A stretch of 8,636 bases of DNA from an uncultured bacterium. Lineage in GTDB: Bacteria > Desulfobacterota > Desulfovibrionia > Desulfovibrionales > Desulfovibrionaceae. Positions 6,718 to 8,636 of this stretch are shown piece after piece. Under the pieces are notes generated by a model that saw only the letters and a list, made by a program, of their open reading frames with translations, made no database searches and was not told the DNA's origin. Position numbers and translations under genes: made by a program. Where the stretch lies: NCBI GenBank assembly GCA_905215675.1, contig CAJMRA010000084.1:1-8636 (forward strand). Direction: 5' to 3'. Position 1 is the first letter of the stretch, and every line of letters starts with the position of its first letter.

Positions 6718-7760
6718 ACATTCTCGCCTCCATCAAACAGCATCTTTTCAAAATCCTTGTCGGGATTCTGGTCGTATCCTCGATTGTCGTCGGCTACTTC
6801 TGCTGGCAAGCCTATCAGTACTACAAGAGCCCGGAATATCTCGCCGATCAGGTTCAGGAAGCCCTCAAGCCCGGCCAGATTGCCAAACTGGCCGCCATCG
6901 CCGACTTCGGCCCCATCTTCACCCGCCTTTCAAGCGCCATAGCCACAAGCTATCCCTTCATTGAAAGCGGCGAAAACCAGCAGGAACGCATTACGCGCCG
7001 CGTCCAGATCGCCCTGCTGGAAAAATTCCGCGACACCTCCAAGCCCGCCGCCGACCATGAAACCGACAAGGAAAAAATCCTGCTGCGCCCCCTGAAGGTC
7101 CTGCCGCCGGACTTTGTGGAGCAGCTGAGCAAAAGCATGCACCTGCAACGCGTGTCCGAATACATGGCGGTGCTGACCTTCACCGTCCGGCATCCGCAGC
7201 TGAACAATCAGGCGTTCCAGCTGGCCTTCACGGTCAGCAACACTCCCGACGGCTGGCGCATCACGGACTTTTCCAACGCATCCCAGGTCGTGGCCGCCTT
7301 CCGCGCCGCCCATCTCCAGCGGCAGGAAGCCAAACGACAGATCTACGTGCGCCGCAATCAGGCCGCCGCGGACACCATGCGCAACCTGCTCACGCTGGAA
7401 AGCTGCAGCGCCTCCACCGGCATGATCTCCGACGGCCGCACCGTGCTTACGGTCGTGCATGTGCTGGCCCGCAACAAGAGTTCCCAGCGCGTGGAAAACG
7501 TCAACCTGCTGGTGTCGCTCCAGACGCCCGACGGCAAGGAACTCCTCTCGCGCAATCTCAACGCGGCGCAGGCCACCGATCCCGGCGCCGACTTTGATCA
7601 CCGCTGGACCATCGACATGGACAGGACCGATCCCGAAGCGCAGGCTCTGCTGGCCTCCCCTTCCCTCGTCTGCAAGCCGCGCTGGTACAGCATGGCCCTG
7701 GACAACGGCCGTATCCTGTACGACGTCGAAGTCCTCAGCATTCCCGAAGACATCAAGTAA
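6714..7760 (+). CDS. Membrane-anchored protein of unknown function
   Basis: I do not recognise this 348-residue protein as a named family. Residues 13-35 form a single hydrophobic segment after a short basic N-terminus, which suggests an inner-membrane anchor with the rest in the periplasm. The stretch after it (YQYYKSPEYLADQVQEALKPG, 34-54) resembles the opening of DUF2939-type proteins. Residues about 145-190, ending in GWRITDF, look like the last strands of an NTF2-like fold. Residues about 225-343 are strand-rich and might form an Ig-like sandwich, with Cys231 and Cys320 as the only cysteines there. These fold guesses are inferences. AAGGA lies seven nt before the ATG, which overlaps the methyltransferase stop (ATGA). 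An in-frame upstream extension to 6459 only shadows the methyltransferase gene. Confidence 0.8.
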   Translation: MNILASIKQHLFKILVGILVVSSIVVGYFCWQAYQYYKSPEYLADQVQEALKPGQIAKLAAIADFGPIFTRLSSAIATSYPFIESGENQQERITRRVQIALLEKFRDTSKPAADHETDKEKILLRPLKVLPPDFVEQLSKSMHLQRVSEYMAVLTFTVRHPQLNNQAFQLAFTVSNTPDGWRITDFSNASQVVAAFRAAHLQRQEAKRQIYVRRNQAAADTMRNLLTLESCSASTGMISDGRTVLTVVHVLARNKSSQRVENVNLLVSLQTPDGKELLSRNLNAAQATDPGADFDHRWTIDMDRTDPEAQALLASPSLVCKPRWYSMALDNGRILYDVEVLSIPEDIK

Positions 7761-7788
7761 GAAAACAGGAAAATCCCCATATTACCGC

Positions 7789-7807
7789 GGACGCGCCCGC
7801 CGCGTCC
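7789..7807 (+). promoter_or_regulatory. Hairpin directly before the pgl ribosome binding site
   Basis: GGACGCG (7789-7795) and CGCGTCC (7801-7807) form a perfect 7-bp stem with a 5-nt loop, four nt ahead of the AAGGAG of pgl. There is no T run, so it is unlikely to be an intrinsic terminator. It may be a processing or stability element between the two genes. A competing pairing, CGCGG (7786-7790) with CCGCG (7800-7804), is also possible. Confidence 0.4.
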
Positions 7808-7826
7808 CATCAAGGAGATTGCAGCC

Positions 7827-8573
7827 ATGAAAGGTCGCAGCCGTTCCATTCACCTTTCTGTTCATATTCACAAGGACCCCGCCGCCATGGCCGAACGCGC
7901 GGCCCATATCCTCGCCGCCGCCTGCGAAGAGGCCGTCAACGAACGCGGCGCCTTCACCATCGCCCTCTCCGGCGGGCATACGCCCATTCCCCTCTTCCGG
8001 CTGCTGGCCAAGAGCGACTGGGCCGATCGCCTGCCCTGGGACAAGATGACCTTCTTCTGGGTGGACGAACGCTGCGTCGGCCCCGAACATCCCGACAGCA
8101 ACTACGGCCTTGCCCGCCGCGAACTGCTCAGTCACGTTCCCGCGACCCACTTCTACCGCATGCGCGGCGAAGAGGACCCCGTGGAAGCCGCCGTCCGCTA
8201 TGAACAGCAGATCCGTACGGAATTCAATCTCGGCCCCGACGAACTCCCCCGCTTCGACTTCATGCTTCTCGGCATGGGCGACGACGGGCACACCGGCTCC
8301 ATCTTCCCCGATTCCCCCGCGCTCGTGGAACAGAAACGTCTCGTCATCGATCAGTATGTGCCCGAACGCAAGGCCGATCGCCTGACGCTCACCCTGCCCG
8401 TCATCAACAACGCCCGTCTCTGCATGTTCCTCGTCACCGGCCGGGAAAAGCACGCCGTCCTTTCCAAGGCGCTCAACCTGCTGGCCGAACCGACCCTCCC
8501 GGCGCAGATGGTCCGCCCGCGCGGCGGCGATCTCATCTGGGTTGTCGACGAGGCCGCCGCCACCGGCAACTAG
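7827..8573 (+). CDS. pgl: 6-phosphogluconolactonase
   Basis: This enzyme hydrolyses 6-phosphogluconolactone to 6-phosphogluconate, the second step of the oxidative pentose phosphate pathway, in the cytoplasm. The 248-residue product has the usual DevB-type length and all main family motifs: SGGHTP (48-53) for phosphate binding, WVDER (78-82), HPDSNYG (88-94), LLGMGDDGHTGSIFP (147-161) with the catalytic-loop histidine His155, Arg185 before LTLPVINNA (188-196), and TGREK (204-208). A strong AAGGAG (7812-7817) lies nine nt before the ATG and fixes the start. It follows the unknown anchored protein by 66 bp, with a hairpin between. Glucose-6-phosphate dehydrogenase, often adjacent, is not in the window and may lie downstream. 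Confidence 0.95.
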   Translation: MKGRSRSIHLSVHIHKDPAAMAERAAHILAAACEEAVNERGAFTIALSGGHTPIPLFRLLAKSDWADRLPWDKMTFFWVDERCVGPEHPDSNYGLARRELLSHVPATHFYRMRGEEDPVEAAVRYEQQIRTEFNLGPDELPRFDFMLLGMGDDGHTGSIFPDSPALVEQKRLVIDQYVPERKADRLTLTLPVINNARLCMFLVTGREKHAVLSKALNLLAEPTLPAQMVRPRGGDLIWVVDEAAATGN

Positions 8574-8576
8574 GGC

Positions 8577-8586
8577 GTGTGAACAC
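8577..8586. repeat. GTGT-GA-ACAC palindrome just after pgl
   Basis: A short inverted repeat, GTGT (8577-8580) and ACAC (8583-8586), begins four nt past the pgl stop codon. It could be an operator half-pair, or the edge of an insertion-sequence end. The evidence is only the symmetry. Confidence 0.25.
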
Positions 8587-8600
8587 TAAATCGTTCTTCC

Positions 8601-8636
8601 GGGGGGAAGGAAACCCCCTTGGCTAGCGCACAAGGG
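8601..8636 (+). terminator. Probable terminator region after pgl, cut by window end
   Basis: Two overlapping hairpins are possible. GGGGG (within 8601-8606) can pair with CCCCC (8614-8618) around an AAGGAAA-type loop. CCCTTG (8616-8621) is a perfect complement of CAAGGG (8631-8636), with nine nt between. The second stem reaches the last base of the window, so its full length and any T run cannot be seen. Because both hairpins use 8616-8618, they are mutually exclusive. Confidence 0.4.

Noticed and set aside
1945..8573. A single functional pathway or defence system encoded by the plus-strand genes
   Set aside because: The permease, phosphoesterases and pgl belong to unrelated housekeeping functions. 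No nuclease, toxin, reverse transcriptase, integrase or other defence hallmark is present.

Overview
The window is GC-rich (clearly above 60% by eye) and densely coded, with seven intact genes. The largest gene-free gap is about 200 bp. I see no RNA gene, CRISPR array, prophage or complete insertion sequence. Codon usage and gene content suggest a proteobacterium, most plausibly a member of the Desulfovibrionaceae; that placement is an inference from overall protein style, not from a marker gene.

Layout. On the minus strand lies ettA (96-1781), an ABC-F translation factor, with inverted repeats behind its stop that could form its terminator. A 163-bp divergent intergenic region follows, holding two back-to-back sigma70-like promoters, one for ettA and one for the plus-strand genes. 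On the plus strand the order is: an aromatic amino acid permease of the HAAAP (TyrP/Mtr) family (1945-3186); 15 bp on, a membrane-anchored calcineurin-like metallophosphoesterase (3202-4518); after a 197-bp gap, a second paralogous metallophosphoesterase (4716-5909); a SAM-methyltransferase-like protein (5953-6717); a membrane-anchored protein of unknown function whose start overlaps the methyltransferase stop as ATGA (6714-7760); and 6-phosphogluconolactonase, pgl (7827-8573). The last bases hold inverted repeats that are probably the start of a terminator cut by the window edge.

How the genes fit together. The permease imports aromatic amino acids. The two phosphoesterases keep every metal-binding motif and probably act on the outer face of the inner membrane, perhaps on lipid-linked or nucleotide-diphosphate substrates. 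Pgl is the second step of the oxidative pentose phosphate pathway. EttA couples translation to cellular energy state. These are mostly unrelated housekeeping functions, and the plus-strand genes look like a loose directon rather than one pathway. The methyltransferase-like gene and the anchored unknown protein form the one tightly coupled pair.

I found no convincing undescribed system. The points most worth a second look are the tandem phosphoesterase duplication with its unequal N-termini, a perfect 10-bp inverted repeat inside the first copy, a terminator-like element facing the wrong way between the two copies, a stem-loop at the predicted 5' end of ettA mRNA, the unknown gene at 6714-7760, and a palindrome just after pgl.
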